From contig NZ_FOLP01000025.1 of the NCBI RefSeq assembly GCF_900112425.1, positions 27,464 through 91,463 on the forward strand: 64,000 bases of DNA, written 5' to 3'. Both the position numbers and the translations under genes were made by a program. Below, in pieces: positions 49,622 to 60,000 of this stretch. This DNA is from Variovorax sp. OK212. Its GTDB lineage: Bacteria; Pseudomonadota; Gammaproteobacteria; Burkholderiales; Burkholderiaceae_C. Position 1 is the first letter of the stretch; every line of letters begins with the position of its first letter. The notes under the pieces were generated by a model that made no database searches, was not told the DNA's origin, and saw only the letters and a list, made by a program, of their open reading frames with translations.

Positions 49622-51310
49622 TCAGACGAGCGCCACGATCAGCGGGCCGAGCAGCGTGAGGAACACGTTGGCCAGCGCATAGGTGATGGCGAAGGGCACG
49701 GTGGGAATGGCGTTCTCGGCCTTGTCGAGCACTTCGCCGAAGGCCGGGTTGGCGCTGCGCGAACCGCTCAGCGCTCCCGCGAAGATGGCCGTGTTGCCGT
49801 AGCGCAGCACGTAGCGCCCGAACAGCATGGTCAGCAGCATCGGCACGATGGTCACCACCACGCCCACGCCGAAGATGGTCAGCCCCAGCTGCTTGATGGT
49901 CTGCACCGCCTGCAGGCCCGACGACAGGCCCACCACCACCACGAAGCCGGCCAGGCCCAGGTCTTTGAGCAGCTGCACCGCGCTCGGCGGCAGCGCGCCG
50001 AAGGTCTGGCGCCTGGCGCGGTACCAGCCGAACAGCAGGCCCGACAGCAGCGCGCCGCCGCCGGCGCCCAGCGTGAGCGGGATGTTGCCGAGCTTCACGC
50101 TCAGGAGGCCGACCAGCAGGCCCACCACCAGCCCCGCGCCGAGGTAGACGAAGTCCGTCTTCGCGCTCGGCACGATCACATCGCCGACGATGGCGGCCAC
50201 GCGCTTCACGTCCTGCTCGGCGCCGAAGATCGACACCATGTCGCCCGTCTGCACCACGGTGTCGGGGCGCATCGGCAGCACCTGGCCCATGCGGCTGATC
50301 TGCACCACGAAGATGCCGTGGCGCACGCCGCCGGCGGTGGCCTGGCGGATCTCGTCGACGGTCTTGCGGTCGAACTGCTTGTTGGTCAGCACGATCTCGC
50401 GCTTCTGCATGGTCAGCTCCATGCCCTCGACCGCGTAGACCTCCTTGCCCAGCAGCGGCGCGCTGGCCACCACCGCGTCGCGCCGGCCGACGGCCAGCAC
50501 GATGTCGCCCTGGCGCAGCTGCAGCTCGGGGCTCACCTCGATGAACTTGCCGTCGCGCTTCACGCGCTCGATGGTGATGGTGGTGGCCGGGTTGGCGTTC
50601 TCGATGCCGGCCACCGTGCGCTTCGGGTCGGCCACGAGTTCGTAGATGCGGCCCACCAGCGAGGGCGCCGCTTCTTCCTGGTCGGGCCCCAGCACCTTCA
50701 CGCCGGCCTGCATGGCCGTCTCGGCCGCAATGGCGTCGTCGCGGATGGTGCGGCCCATGAACTTGGGCAGGATGTTGACGCACACGATGATCGCGCCGAA
50801 CGAGCCGAACACATAGGTCACCGCGTAGCCGATGGCCACGTTGGCCTGCAGCCGCGCGGTCTCGGCCGCCTCGAGCCCGAGCTTGCCGATGGCGTCGCCC
50901 GCCGTGCCGATGATGGCCGACTGCGTGAGCCCGCCGGCCGCCACGCCCGCCGCCAGGCCCTTGTCCAGGCCGCACAGCTTGGCCATGATCACCACGGTCG
51001 CCAGGCCGGTGATGGCCATCACCGCGGCCAGGACAATCTCCTTGACCGACTGCTTGCCCAGCGAGCTGAAGAACTGCGGTCCGCTCTCGAAGCCCACCGC
51101 ATAGATGAACAGCGCGAACAGCACCGCCTTCACGCCCGCGTCCACCTGCACGCCCACCTGGCTCACCAGCACCGCCACCAGCAGCGAGCCGGCCACGCCG
51201 CCGAGCTGGAACTTGCCGAACTTGATCTTGCCGATCCAGTAGCCCACCGCCAGCGAGAGAAAGAGCGCCATCTCCGGCGATTTCTTGAAGAGTTCGTGCA
51301 GCCATTCCAT
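49622..51310 (-). CDS. aspT: Aspartate-alanine antiporter AspT (first copy)
   Basis: A 562-residue exchanger of the AAEx family. Membrane segments flank a central hydrophilic region with two TrkA_C-like domains (VKRDGKFIEVSPELQLRQGD; VLPMRPDTVVQTGDMVSIFG). Duplicated transport halves show family motifs such as AAGVAAGGLTQSAIIGTAGDAI and FAGALSGSRSANPAFGEVLD. It exchanges aspartate in for alanine out, coupling to AspD encoded 108 bases downstream. The ATG 51310 gives a standard MEWLHELF start. Confidence 0.92.
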   Translation of the reverse strand: MEWLHELFKKSPEMALFLSLAVGYWIGKIKFGKFQLGGVAGSLLVAVLVSQVGVQVDAGVKAVLFALFIYAVGFESGPQFFSSLGKQSVKEIVLAAVMAITGLATVVIMAKLCGLDKGLAAGVAAGGLTQSAIIGTAGDAIGKLGLEAAETARLQANVAIGYAVTYVFGSFGAIIVCVNILPKFMGRTIRDDAIAAETAMQAGVKVLGPDQEEAAPSLVGRIYELVADPKRTVAGIENANPATTITIERVKRDGKFIEVSPELQLRQGDIVLAVGRRDAVVASAPLLGKEVYAVEGMELTMQKREIVLTNKQFDRKTVDEIRQATAGGVRHGIFVVQISRMGQVLPMRPDTVVQTGDMVSIFGAEQDVKRVAAIVGDVIVPSAKTDFVYLGAGLVVGLLVGLLSVKLGNIPLTLGAGGGALLSGLLFGWYRARRQTFGALPPSAVQLLKDLGLAGFVVVVGLSSGLQAVQTIKQLGLTIFGVGVVVTIVPMLLTMLFGRYVLRYGNTAIFAGALSGSRSANPAFGEVLDKAENAIPTVPFAITYALANVFLTLLGPLIVALV

Positions 51311-51347
51311 GGGTCGAGGTCCTTTCAGGTTCAGCTTGCTTGCAGAT

Positions 51348-53057
51348 TCATTTCGCGCCGTGCGCCACCAGCCCGGCCAGCGCCACGATGAGCGGGCCCA
51401 TCAGCGGCAGCACCACGTTCGAGATGGCATAGGTGATCGTGTAGCCCAGCAGCGGCGTGGCGTTGCCCGCGGCGTTCTGCACCGCGCTGAGCGCGGGCGT
51501 GCTGCATTGCTGGCCCGCGATGGCGCCCAGCAGCACGGGAGCTTCCAGCTTGAGCAGCCGGTGCCCCACGAACAGCGAAATGGTCGCCGGCACCACCGCG
51601 ATGGCCACGCCCACCAGTGGCAGGGCAATGCCGAATTTCTTGACGAGCGACAGCGCCTGCGGGCCCGAGGCCAGCCCCACGCACGCAATGAAGGTGGCCA
51701 GGCCCAGGTCCTTCATGAGCGCGAGCGCCTCGGGCGGCACGCTCAGGCGGTGCGGGTTCTTCGACTGGTACCAGCCGAAGAGCAGCCCCGTGACCAGCGC
51801 GCCGCCGCCGGTGCCCAGCGAGAATGGAATGCCGCCGAGCTTCACGCTGAAGCTGCCGATGAACACGCCCAGCAGGATGCCCGCCGCCGCGTAGCTGATG
51901 TTGCTGTGCGTGGAGGCCACCACGCGGTCGCCGATGAGCGGCAGCGCGCGGGCCACGTCGAGCACCGGGCCGTAGAGCTTGAGCACGTCGCCGCGCTGCA
52001 GCGTCATGTCGTGCAGCAGCGGCATGGGGTTGCCGTCGCGCGCCAGCCCGACGATCTGCACGCCGGGGGGCAGCGGCGTGCCAAGGTCATGCAGCTCGTG
52101 CAGTTCGTACAGCTTGCGGTTGAACCACTCGCGCCGGTTGACCACCACCTCGGTGGTCTCGACCACGGCATCGAAGGCGCTGGTGTTGGCGAACTCGCGG
52201 CCCAGCAACTCGGCCACGTTCACCAGCACGCTGCGCCGCCCGATGGCCAGCACTTCGTCGAAGGCCTGCAGCCGCAGCGTGGGTGCCACGGCCAGGCTCT
52301 GCCCGCGCCGCATCACCCGCTCGATGCTGGCGTGGCCGCCGAAGATCGCGGTGAGTTCGCCCACCGTGCGGCCCCGGCCCACCGTGACCAGGAACACGCG
52401 CCCGACCATCTCGGGCGTGGCGCTGGCCGCGTCCAGCGATTCGCCGCCGCCGCCCATCGTCTTCCAGAGCCGGTCGGCCTCCGCGCGCAGGTCGACGCGC
52501 AGCAGCAGCGGAAACACCTGGCTGGTGACGATGACGATCGCGATCAGCCCGAACACGTAGGTGATCGAGTAGGCCGTGACCACGTTGGCTTGCAATTGCC
52601 GGATGTCCGCCAGCGGCAGCGCGAGCTTGGAAATGGCGTCGGTCGCCGTGCCCACCACCGCCGATTCGGTGGCCGCGCCGGCCATCAGGCCCGCCGCCGT
52701 GCCCTGGTCGAGCGAAAGAAAAACAGTGGCGGCCAGCACCAATGCCAGCACCACCACCACTTCCACCAGGCAAAGCAGGCCGAGCCGCAATCCCTTGGCG
52801 TCGAGGTTGGCAAAGAATTGCGGGCCGCCGGCGTAGCCGAGCGCAAAGATGAAAAGCATGAAGAAAACGTTCTTCACGCTGTCGTCCAGCCGGATGCCGA
52901 GCTGGCCGACGACCAGCGCGGCAATCAGCGTGCCGCAGATGCCGCCGAGCTGCACCGGCCCGAAGCGGATCTGCCCCACCGCATAGCCGACCGCCAGCAC
53001 GAGGAACAGTGCAATTTCGGGCTGGCGCCCCAGGACTTCGGCTATCGCTGAGATCAC
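51348..53057 (-). CDS. AspT-family exchanger (second copy)
   Basis: A 569-residue paralogue of the downstream AspT. It keeps the same layout and family motifs (TAAGLMAGAATESAVVGTATDAI; LLGAIAGQQCSTPALSAVQNAAGNA). The start is GTG 53057 (GTG ATC TCA), with GGAGG about 10 bases upstream. The stop lies 37 bases before the other AspT start, so both are co-transcribed with aspD. In the final transport motif, this copy has Gln-Gln-Cys-Ser where the other has Ser-Arg-Ser-Ala, so substrate preference may differ. It could exchange another amino-acid/amine pair, or form a heteromer. Confidence 0.88.
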   Translation of the reverse strand: MISAIAEVLGRQPEIALFLVLAVGYAVGQIRFGPVQLGGICGTLIAALVVGQLGIRLDDSVKNVFFMLFIFALGYAGGPQFFANLDAKGLRLGLLCLVEVVVVLALVLAATVFLSLDQGTAAGLMAGAATESAVVGTATDAISKLALPLADIRQLQANVVTAYSITYVFGLIAIVIVTSQVFPLLLRVDLRAEADRLWKTMGGGGESLDAASATPEMVGRVFLVTVGRGRTVGELTAIFGGHASIERVMRRGQSLAVAPTLRLQAFDEVLAIGRRSVLVNVAELLGREFANTSAFDAVVETTEVVVNRREWFNRKLYELHELHDLGTPLPPGVQIVGLARDGNPMPLLHDMTLQRGDVLKLYGPVLDVARALPLIGDRVVASTHSNISYAAAGILLGVFIGSFSVKLGGIPFSLGTGGGALVTGLLFGWYQSKNPHRLSVPPEALALMKDLGLATFIACVGLASGPQALSLVKKFGIALPLVGVAIAVVPATISLFVGHRLLKLEAPVLLGAIAGQQCSTPALSAVQNAAGNATPLLGYTITYAISNVVLPLMGPLIVALAGLVAHGAK

Positions 53058-53084
53058 CAGGCCATTTCCTCCGCTGCGCGGTTG

Positions 53085-53212
53085 TTGTTGCTTATTTCTT
53101 CTTAATTAGAGAGAACTTTTTTCTAAGTTGCTCGATTTCCAATTATTCGAATTGTTTCTTACGATAAATCAACATTTAAAATAATTGTGAAAACATGCAA
53201 AGGGAGGTGGGC
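53085..53212 (+). promoter_or_regulatory. AT-rich promoter island upstream of the vgrG operon
   Basis: About 130 bases of markedly AT-rich DNA in a GC-rich window, divergent from the AspT gene. It contains several A/T runs and TTTAAAATAAT near 53176, a plausible -10 region. The composition contrast is typical of silencer-bound promoters of horizontally acquired effector islands. The strong ribosome site AAAGGGAGG at its end serves the 28-codon leader. Confidence 0.45.
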
Positions 53213-53299
53213 ATGAAGCTCATTTTGCAAACGATATTCGTATTGAATCAATTTCAATTAGGCGGTTTGTCTTATAGGCAGGCGCTGGTTCCGCAATGA
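53213..53299 (+). CDS. 28-residue leader peptide coupled to vgrG
   Basis: ATG 53213 is preceded by AAAGGGAGGTGGGC, the strongest ribosome site in this region. The frame encodes 28 mostly hydrophobic residues beginning MKLILQTIFVLN and ending QALVPQ. Its TGA overlaps the vgrG ATG (ATGA, 53296-53299). vgrG itself has no good ribosome site, so its translation probably depends on this leader. The codons are AT-rich, unlike those of vgrG. It may be a translational coupler rather than a functional peptide. Confidence 0.55.
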   Translation: MKLILQTIFVLNQFQLGGLSYRQALVPQ

Positions 53300-56200
53300 A
53301 CCGCCGCGTCACCATCCAGACCCCGCTGGGCGAGGCGTTGCAGTTTCGCCAGCTGGTGGGGCGTGAAGCGCTCAGCCAGCTCTACGCGTTCGACATCGAA
53401 CTGCTGGGCAACAGCAACGCGCTCGACCCCAAGGCGCTGCTGGGCAAGGCCGCGACCGTGGCGGTGGAAACCGAAGGCGGCGTGCGCCACCTGGGCGGCA
53501 TTGCCACGCGCTTCGGGCTGCAGCAGGAAGACGCGCGCCACTCGTTCTACCGGCTGCGCCTGCGCCCCTGGCTGTGGCTGGCCACGCGGCGCAGCGACTT
53601 CCGCATCTTCCAGGCGAAGAGCGTGCCCGACATCCTCACGGAGGTGCTCGCCACCTATGGCTACCCCGTGGAGAAGAAGCTCACGCGCGCCGACTACCGC
53701 CGCTGGGACTACTGCGTGCAGTACCACGAGAGCGACTTCGACTTCGTCGCGCGGCTGTGCGAGCTCGAGGGCATCTACTTCTACTTCCGGCACGAGGCCG
53801 CGCAGCACGTGCTGGTGTTCGCCGACGACATCGCCGGCTCGCACAGCCCGCTGCCGGGCGGCGAAGAGGTGCGCTACCACCCGCTGGAGAAGTCGGGCAT
53901 GGCCGGCGGCCCTGGCCAGCGCGAGCGCATCTACGCGTGGGAGACCGCGGAGGACGTGCGCCCGGGCCATCACTACAACGACGACTACGACTTCGAGAAG
54001 CCCAAGGCCGAGCTCTCGCACCTGCGGCAGATGCCGCCGGGGCACGACCACGACAGCCACGAGCAGTACGAATGGCCCGGCGGCTTCACGCAGCACGGCG
54101 ACGGCGAGACCTATGCGCGCATCCGCAACGAAGAGCAGCTGAGCCAGCGCAGCCGCGTCACCGGCCGCTCGAACCTGCGCGAGCTGGCCACCGGCCACAC
54201 GCTGCGCCTGACCGGCCATCCGCGCGCCGACCAGAACCAGCAGTACCTGCTGGTAGGCGTGAGCTACCACCTGCAGGAGACCCTGCAGGCCAGCGAGGGC
54301 AAGGAAGGCACCGAGGGCTCGGTGCAGCGCTTCGCCTTCGACGCGCAGGCCACCAGCTACCCCTGGCGCCCCGCGCGCACCACGGCCAGGCCGCGCACGC
54401 GCGGGCCGCAGACGGCGATGGTGGTGGGGCCGCAGGGCGAGCAGATCTGGACCGACCAGTACGGCCGCATCAAGGTGCAGTTCCACTGGGACCGGCTGGG
54501 GCAGGACAACGAGAACTCCAGCTGCTGGGTGCGCGTGTCGACCGCCTGGGCGGGCTCGACCTTCGGCATGACGTCGGTGCCGCGCATCGGCATGGAGGTG
54601 ATCGTCGACTTTCTCAACGGCGACCCCGACTACCCGATCGTCACGGGCTGCGTGCACAACGCCGACACCATGCCGGCCTGGGAGCTGCCGGGGCAGAAGC
54701 ACCTGTCGGGCATCCGGAGCCGCGAGCTCGGCGGCGGGCGCAGCAACCACCTGGTGCTGGACGACACGCAAGGCAAGATCCAGGCGCAGCTGCGCAGCGA
54801 CCACCAGGCCAGCCAGCTGAGCGTGGGCCACATCGGGCGCATCGAGGACACCGCGGGGCGCCAGGAGCCGCGCGGCCAGGGCTTCGAGCTGCGCACCGAC
54901 GGCCACGGCGCGCTGCGCGCCGCCAAGGGCCTGCTGGTGACCACCGAGCCGCGCGCCAACGCGCAGGCGCACACCACCGACATGGGCGAGACGGTGGCGC
55001 GGCTCACGCAGGCCAGGGACCTGCACGAGGGCCTGAGCGAAGCGGCGCAGGCAGCCAAGGCGCACGAAGCGGGCGACCAGGACGAAGTCACGCAAGGCCT
55101 AAAGGAGCAGAACGACGCCATCAAGGGCCAGGGCGGCGGCAACAGCGCGCAGGGCGAGTTCCCGGAGCTCCAGGAGCCGCACCTGGTGCTGGCGAGCAAG
55201 GCGGGCATCCAGAGCGCCGCGCAGGGCTCCACGCACATTGCGAGCAACGAGCACAACGCGATCACCAGCGGCGGCCACACCAGCGTGAGCGCGGGCAAGA
55301 GCTTCCTGGTGAGCGCGAAGAACGCGGTGCGGATGTTCGCGCACAAGGCCGGCATGAAGCTGGTGGCGGCGAGCGCCGACATCGACATCTCGGCGCTGAA
55401 GGACAGCGTGAACGTGCTGGCCAAGCTCAACATCACGCAGACGGCCAACAAGATCACCATCAGCGCGAAAGAAGAGGTGGTGATCAACGGCGGCTCCAGC
55501 TACAGCCGCTGGAATTCGGGCGGCATCGAGCACGGCACCTCGGGCACCTGGCGCGAGCATGCGTCGGTGCACAGCCTGGTCGGTCCGGCCAGCGAGGGCA
55601 AGCCGTCGCTGCCCAACCCCACGCCGCTGCCGCGCGGCCAGCTCGACCTGTACCACCAGTACATCAAGCAGAGCGGCGAGAAGCGCCAGGGCGTGGCGCA
55701 GGGCGACTACACCGTGGTCGACTCCGAAGGCGGCACGCACGCCGGCACGCTCGACCGCAACGGCTTCGCCAGCGTGGCGGGCCTGCCCATCGGCACGGCC
55801 AAGGTCACCTTCGGCAAGGACCCGCGCGACCCGTGGGACGAAGGCAGCTACTTCGGCACGCCGGACGAGTGGAAGGCCAAGGGTGCGACCGCGGGCGGGG
55901 GTGGCGAGAGCGGCAGCGGCGTCTCAGGCATCGGCGCCGAGGGTGGCATGGGCAGCGCGCTGGGCGCCGTCGGCACGGGCGCGATGAACGGCGCGCAGGG
56001 CCTGCTCGCGGGCGGCGGCAACGCGCTCGGCGCGGCCGGTGCGCTGGCCGGCGTCGCCGGCCTGAGCAGCAAGGCCGCCGGCGCGATCGGCCAGGTGACG
56101 CAGGCCGCCGGCGTGGCGCAGCAGGCGGTGAGCGCCGCGCAGGCCGTTCAGCAAGGCGGCGCCAAGGCGCTGCTCGGCCAGGCCAGCCAGGCGGCGAGCG

Positions 56201-56415
56201 GCATGGCGATACAGGCCGCGGGCGCGAAGCTGGGGCCGATGGGGGTGCCGATCACCGGCGTGATGAGCGGTGCGGTGAATGGCGGGATGAATGGTGTGGT
56301 GAACGGCGCCGTCAATGGCGCGGTGGGTGGGGCCGCAGGCGCCCTGAAGCCGGGCGTGTCCACGGTGGCCGGCAACGCGCTGCCGGCCGGGCGCACGCCG
56401 GGCTTCATGGGTTGA
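53296..56415 (+). CDS. vgrG: Type VI secretion tip protein VgrG with Gly/Ala-rich extension
   Basis: A 1,039-residue spike protein. Gp27-like domains (residues ~1-350: RVTIQTPLGEALQFRQLVGREALSQLYAFD, YCVQYHESDFDFVARLCELEGIYFYF) precede a gp5-like OB region (~370-470: QTAMVVGPQGEQIWTDQYGRIKVQFHWDRLGQ). A DUF2345-type beta-helix runs to about 800, followed by a carboxypeptidase-regulatory-like beta domain. An unusual ~150-residue Gly/Ala-rich, amphipathic C-terminus (AGALAGVAGLSSKAAGAIGQ) probably engages the cargo. Genes for a pentapeptide protein and an Rhs effector follow. The start ATG 53296 overlaps the leader stop. Confidence 0.95.
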   Translation: MNRRVTIQTPLGEALQFRQLVGREALSQLYAFDIELLGNSNALDPKALLGKAATVAVETEGGVRHLGGIATRFGLQQEDARHSFYRLRLRPWLWLATRRSDFRIFQAKSVPDILTEVLATYGYPVEKKLTRADYRRWDYCVQYHESDFDFVARLCELEGIYFYFRHEAAQHVLVFADDIAGSHSPLPGGEEVRYHPLEKSGMAGGPGQRERIYAWETAEDVRPGHHYNDDYDFEKPKAELSHLRQMPPGHDHDSHEQYEWPGGFTQHGDGETYARIRNEEQLSQRSRVTGRSNLRELATGHTLRLTGHPRADQNQQYLLVGVSYHLQETLQASEGKEGTEGSVQRFAFDAQATSYPWRPARTTARPRTRGPQTAMVVGPQGEQIWTDQYGRIKVQFHWDRLGQDNENSSCWVRVSTAWAGSTFGMTSVPRIGMEVIVDFLNGDPDYPIVTGCVHNADTMPAWELPGQKHLSGIRSRELGGGRSNHLVLDDTQGKIQAQLRSDHQASQLSVGHIGRIEDTAGRQEPRGQGFELRTDGHGALRAAKGLLVTTEPRANAQAHTTDMGETVARLTQARDLHEGLSEAAQAAKAHEAGDQDEVTQGLKEQNDAIKGQGGGNSAQGEFPELQEPHLVLASKAGIQSAAQGSTHIASNEHNAITSGGHTSVSAGKSFLVSAKNAVRMFAHKAGMKLVAASADIDISALKDSVNVLAKLNITQTANKITISAKEEVVINGGSSYSRWNSGGIEHGTSGTWREHASVHSLVGPASEGKPSLPNPTPLPRGQLDLYHQYIKQSGEKRQGVAQGDYTVVDSEGGTHAGTLDRNGFASVAGLPIGTAKVTFGKDPRDPWDEGSYFGTPDEWKAKGATAGGGGESGSGVSGIGAEGGMGSALGAVGTGAMNGAQGLLAGGGNALGAAGALAGVAGLSSKAAGAIGQVTQAAGVAQQAVSAAQAVQQGGAKALLGQASQAASGMAIQAAGAKLGPMGVPITGVMSGAVNGGMNGVVNGAVNGAVGGAAGALKPGVSTVAGNALPAGRTPGFMG

Positions 56416-56422
56416 GCGGCCG

Positions 56423-56917
56423 ATGTCTTCGCAAGTCATCATCCTCGCGCACGACCTCTGGCGCAAAGGCGCCGGCGGCGCGCCGGCCGGGCTGGCGGGG
56501 CAGGCCGACAGCTTCGCCTACGCCGGCCTGGACCTCGGCCTGGCGCAGTTCGCGGGCTCGAGCTTCAACGGCAGCAGCTTCACCGCCGTCAATTTCAAGC
56601 AGGCCGGCTGGAGCGCGTGCCGGTTCACGGGCTGCAGCTTCACGCAGTGCGACTTCGAAGCCATGGCCATCACCGGCTGCACCTTCGTCAACTGCAGCTT
56701 CGCGCAATCGAACTTCGACCGCAGCCAGCTGAGCCACACGAGTTTTCGCCAGTGCCACTGGGACAGCCTGAGCTTCGCGCGCGGGCAGTGGTCGAGCGTG
56801 GAGGTGCTGGACTGCAGCGGCACGGTGGTCACGGGGGAGGGGCTGCAGGGCCATTGCGTGGATTTCACCGGAAGCACCTTCGAGCGGCTCGAGTTCCGCA
56901 ACGCACAGATCAACTGA
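56423..56917 (+). CDS. Pentapeptide-repeat protein of the vgrG-rhs operon
   Basis: A 164-residue right-handed quadrilateral beta-helix. After ~30 residues (MSSQVIILAHDLW) it runs through about 20 A(D/N)LxX-like units, many with Phe at the central position and Ser/Thr/Cys around it (SFNGSSFTAVNFKQ, FTGCSFTQCDFEA, CTFVNCSFAQSNFD). It starts 7 bases after the vgrG stop, so it is an operon member. Pentapeptide proteins near vgrG are often adaptors or components of effector loading. Immunity for an upstream effector cannot be excluded. Confidence 0.85.
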   Translation: MSSQVIILAHDLWRKGAGGAPAGLAGQADSFAYAGLDLGLAQFAGSSFNGSSFTAVNFKQAGWSACRFTGCSFTQCDFEAMAITGCTFVNCSFAQSNFDRSQLSHTSFRQCHWDSLSFARGQWSSVEVLDCSGTVVTGEGLQGHCVDFTGSTFERLEFRNAQIN

Positions 56918-56950
56918 ACCGACCGAATCGTTTGAATCGACTGGACGAGA

Positions 56951-56966
56951 CCCGCCGAACGGCGGG
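56951..56966 (+). other. Intercistronic hairpin before the first rhs gene
   Basis: CCCGCC-GAAC-GGCGGG is a 6-base perfect stem with a tetraloop, 47 bases before the rhs ATG. There is no U tract, so it may tune processing or translation rather than terminate. Confidence 0.35.
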
Positions 56967-57012
56967 CTGAATTCGCAGAGACCGCGCAGCAGCGCAAGAA
57001 AGACCTACAAGA

Positions 57013-60000
57013 ATGTCAGGGACGCAAGGACCGCCGCAACAGCCGGCACCGGCCGCGGAGGAGCGCGAACCGCAGACGGCGGTGGCGCCGTTGAACACCA
57101 TCGTGAAGGAAGACGTCGCCGCCGCGAGCAAGGCGGTGGACGACTGGCTGCGCGCGTTCTCGGGTGGCTACGTCACGCTGGAGCGGCTGACGATGGTGCT
57201 GGGCAGCATCCCCATCGTCGGCAACATCATGGCGCTGGTGGATGTGTTCCTGGACATCATCAACATCGTCGAGAAGAAGGCGAAGGACGGCATCGAGACC
57301 TTCCTGCTGTGGGTGAGCCTGGGCATCAACCTGATCGGGCTGATCCCGTTGCCGCCCAGCATGGCGGCGGCGCGCATGAGCCTGAGGCCCACGCTGCACC
57401 TGGTGAAGCAGGAGCTGAGAAACGCCGCCTCCAACCTCGGCGAGGCCGTCGTCACCATCCTGGTGGGGCACCTGAACGCGACCATTGCCGGCGAGCTCGA
57501 GACCTTCATCGACGGCGCCATCGCGAAGCTCGGCGAGATGCTGCAGAGCTGCGCCAAGCTGGCCGACGACGTGGTCGACAACCTGGTCGACGTGCTGCGG
57601 CGCGTGCTGGGCCAGAAGGACATGTTCGACACCGGCACCCCCGCCGCCGCCGAGACCAACGTGCACGACCCCAAGACCCAGAGCACCTGGAGCCGGCTGT
57701 GGGGCAGCGCCGTGAAGTACACGAAGGAGTCGGCCAACTACGTGGCCAAGGCCGCGTCGAACCGGCTGCCGCCGAGCCTGGCGGGCCGCGTCAACGAGGT
57801 GATCGAGAGCCTGCTGAACTTCAAGGTCTCGTTCCGCGCCACGCTCGGGCGGCTCGCGAGCCAGGAAGAGCAGGCCAGCATCCGGTGGCTGCTGAACAAG
57901 CTGAAGGCGGCGCTGCTGCGCAAGAAGGGCCAGCGCGGCGCCATCGTGCCGCCGAGCACCGGCGCGGTGGCCGACAAGGACAAGCCGGGCGCCCAGCTCG
58001 AGCACATCAACAAGCAGGCGCCGGCGCAGAACACGGCCGGCTGCAAGAACTGCCCGGCGCCCGCGCGCGTGGGCGGCTCCATCAGCCTGGCAACGGGTTG
58101 CGAGAGCTTCATGCACCTGGACTTCGTGCTGGCGGCGCCGTTGCCCATCGAGTGGGCGCGCAGCTACAGCAGCCAGCTCGACGCGTACGACCGCGGCAGC
58201 CTCGGTGCACGCTGGATCACGCCCTACAGCGCGCGCGTGGACATCGTCACGCCGGCCAAGGGCGCACGCCAGGGCCAGCCGAGCCTGGTGTACCGCGCGG
58301 GCGACGGCCGCGAACATGCGTACCCCGTGCTGGCCGTGGGCCAGGTCTGGCGCGACGCCATCGAGGCGGTGACGCTCACCCGCCTGAGCGAGACCCTGCT
58401 GGCGCTGGACTTCGGCAAGCCGCTGCCCGCTGGCGAGCAGGCCGAGTGGCGCGAGGTCTACGAGCGCGTCGAAGGCCGGCCGCACTACCGGCTCGTGGCC
58501 CAGCAGGCCAGGGACGGCATGAGCATCGGCCTGCGCTACGACCACGTGATCGCCTCGACCGGCGAGCAGGTGTTGAGCGACGTGATCAGCAAGCAGGGCG
58601 AGCTGACCGTCGCGCACGTGGGCACGCTGCCCGATGCGCAGACCGGCCTGATCAAGTCGCTGTGGGAGCTGAAGGACGGCCAGGTGGTGCGCCAGCTTGC
58701 GGCCTACACGCACGATGCCGAGCGCGACCTCGTGGCCGCGCAGGACGAAGACGGCGCGAGCTGGAGCTACACCTACGCGCACCACCTCGTCACGCGCTAC
58801 ACCGACCGCACCGGCCGCGGCATGAACCTGCAGTACGACGGCACGGGCGCAGACGCGAAGGCGGTGCGCGAGTGGACCGACGACGGCAGCTTCGCGCTCA
58901 CGCTGGAGTGGGACCGCAACATCCGCCTGACCTACGTGACCGATGCGCTGGGCGGGGAGACCTGGTTCTACTACGACATCCAGGGCTACACCTACCGCGT
59001 CATTCACCCGGACAAGCTGCAGGAATGGTTCTTCCGCGACGACGCGAAGAACCTCACCCGCCACGTGCATGCGGACGGCAGCACCGACGACTACAGCTAC
59101 GACGCCGACGGCAACCTGCAGATGCACACGCGCGCCGACGGCAGCCGCGTGCATTTCGAGTACGACAGGCTGAACCGCATGACGGGCCTGCGCGACGCCG
59201 AAGGCAACATCTGGAAGCGCGACCACGACGCGCAGGGCCACGTCACCGAAGAGACCGACCCGCTGGGTCACAAGACCGAATATGCGTACGACAAGGCCGG
59301 CCGGCCCGTGTGCATCACCGATGCCAAGGGCGGCACGAAGCTGCTCAGCTACACGCCCGCCGGCCAGCTCGCCAGCTACACCGACTGCTCGGGCAAGACC
59401 AGCCGCTGGGCATACGACAGCCGCGGCCGGCTGACCAAGACCATCGATGCCGCGGGGCAGGCCACGCGCTACCGCTACACCCCCACTGGCGAGGCTGCTT
59501 CGGGCAGCGAAGCCAATCACCCGGGCCGGCTCGAAGAGGTCTCGCTGCCGGACCAGACCCGTGAACACTTCGCGCACGACGCCGAAGGGCGCCTGCTCGC
59601 CCACACCGATGCATTGGGCCGGCGCACCCGCTACAGCTACAACCGCGCCGGCCTGGTGGCCGGCCGCACCGACGCCGCGGGCCGGACGCTGGGCTACCAC
59701 TGGGACTTGCTGGGCCGACTGAGCGAACTGCGCAACGAGAACGGCAGCCGCTACAACTTCCGCTACGACCCGGCGGGCCGGCTGCTGGAAGAAACCGGCT
59801 TCGACAGGCAAAGCAGGCAATACCTCTACGAGGAGGCCTCCGGCGCGCTGGCGCGGGTCGTGGAGGCCGGCGCGCACACCACGTTCTTTCACTTCGACCC
59901 CATGGGGCGGCTCGTCGAGCGCAATGCCGGCCAGGGGCAGGCCGAGCGTTTCGCCTTCGATCGCAACGGCCGGTTGATAGCAGCCGCCAACGGCGACGCC

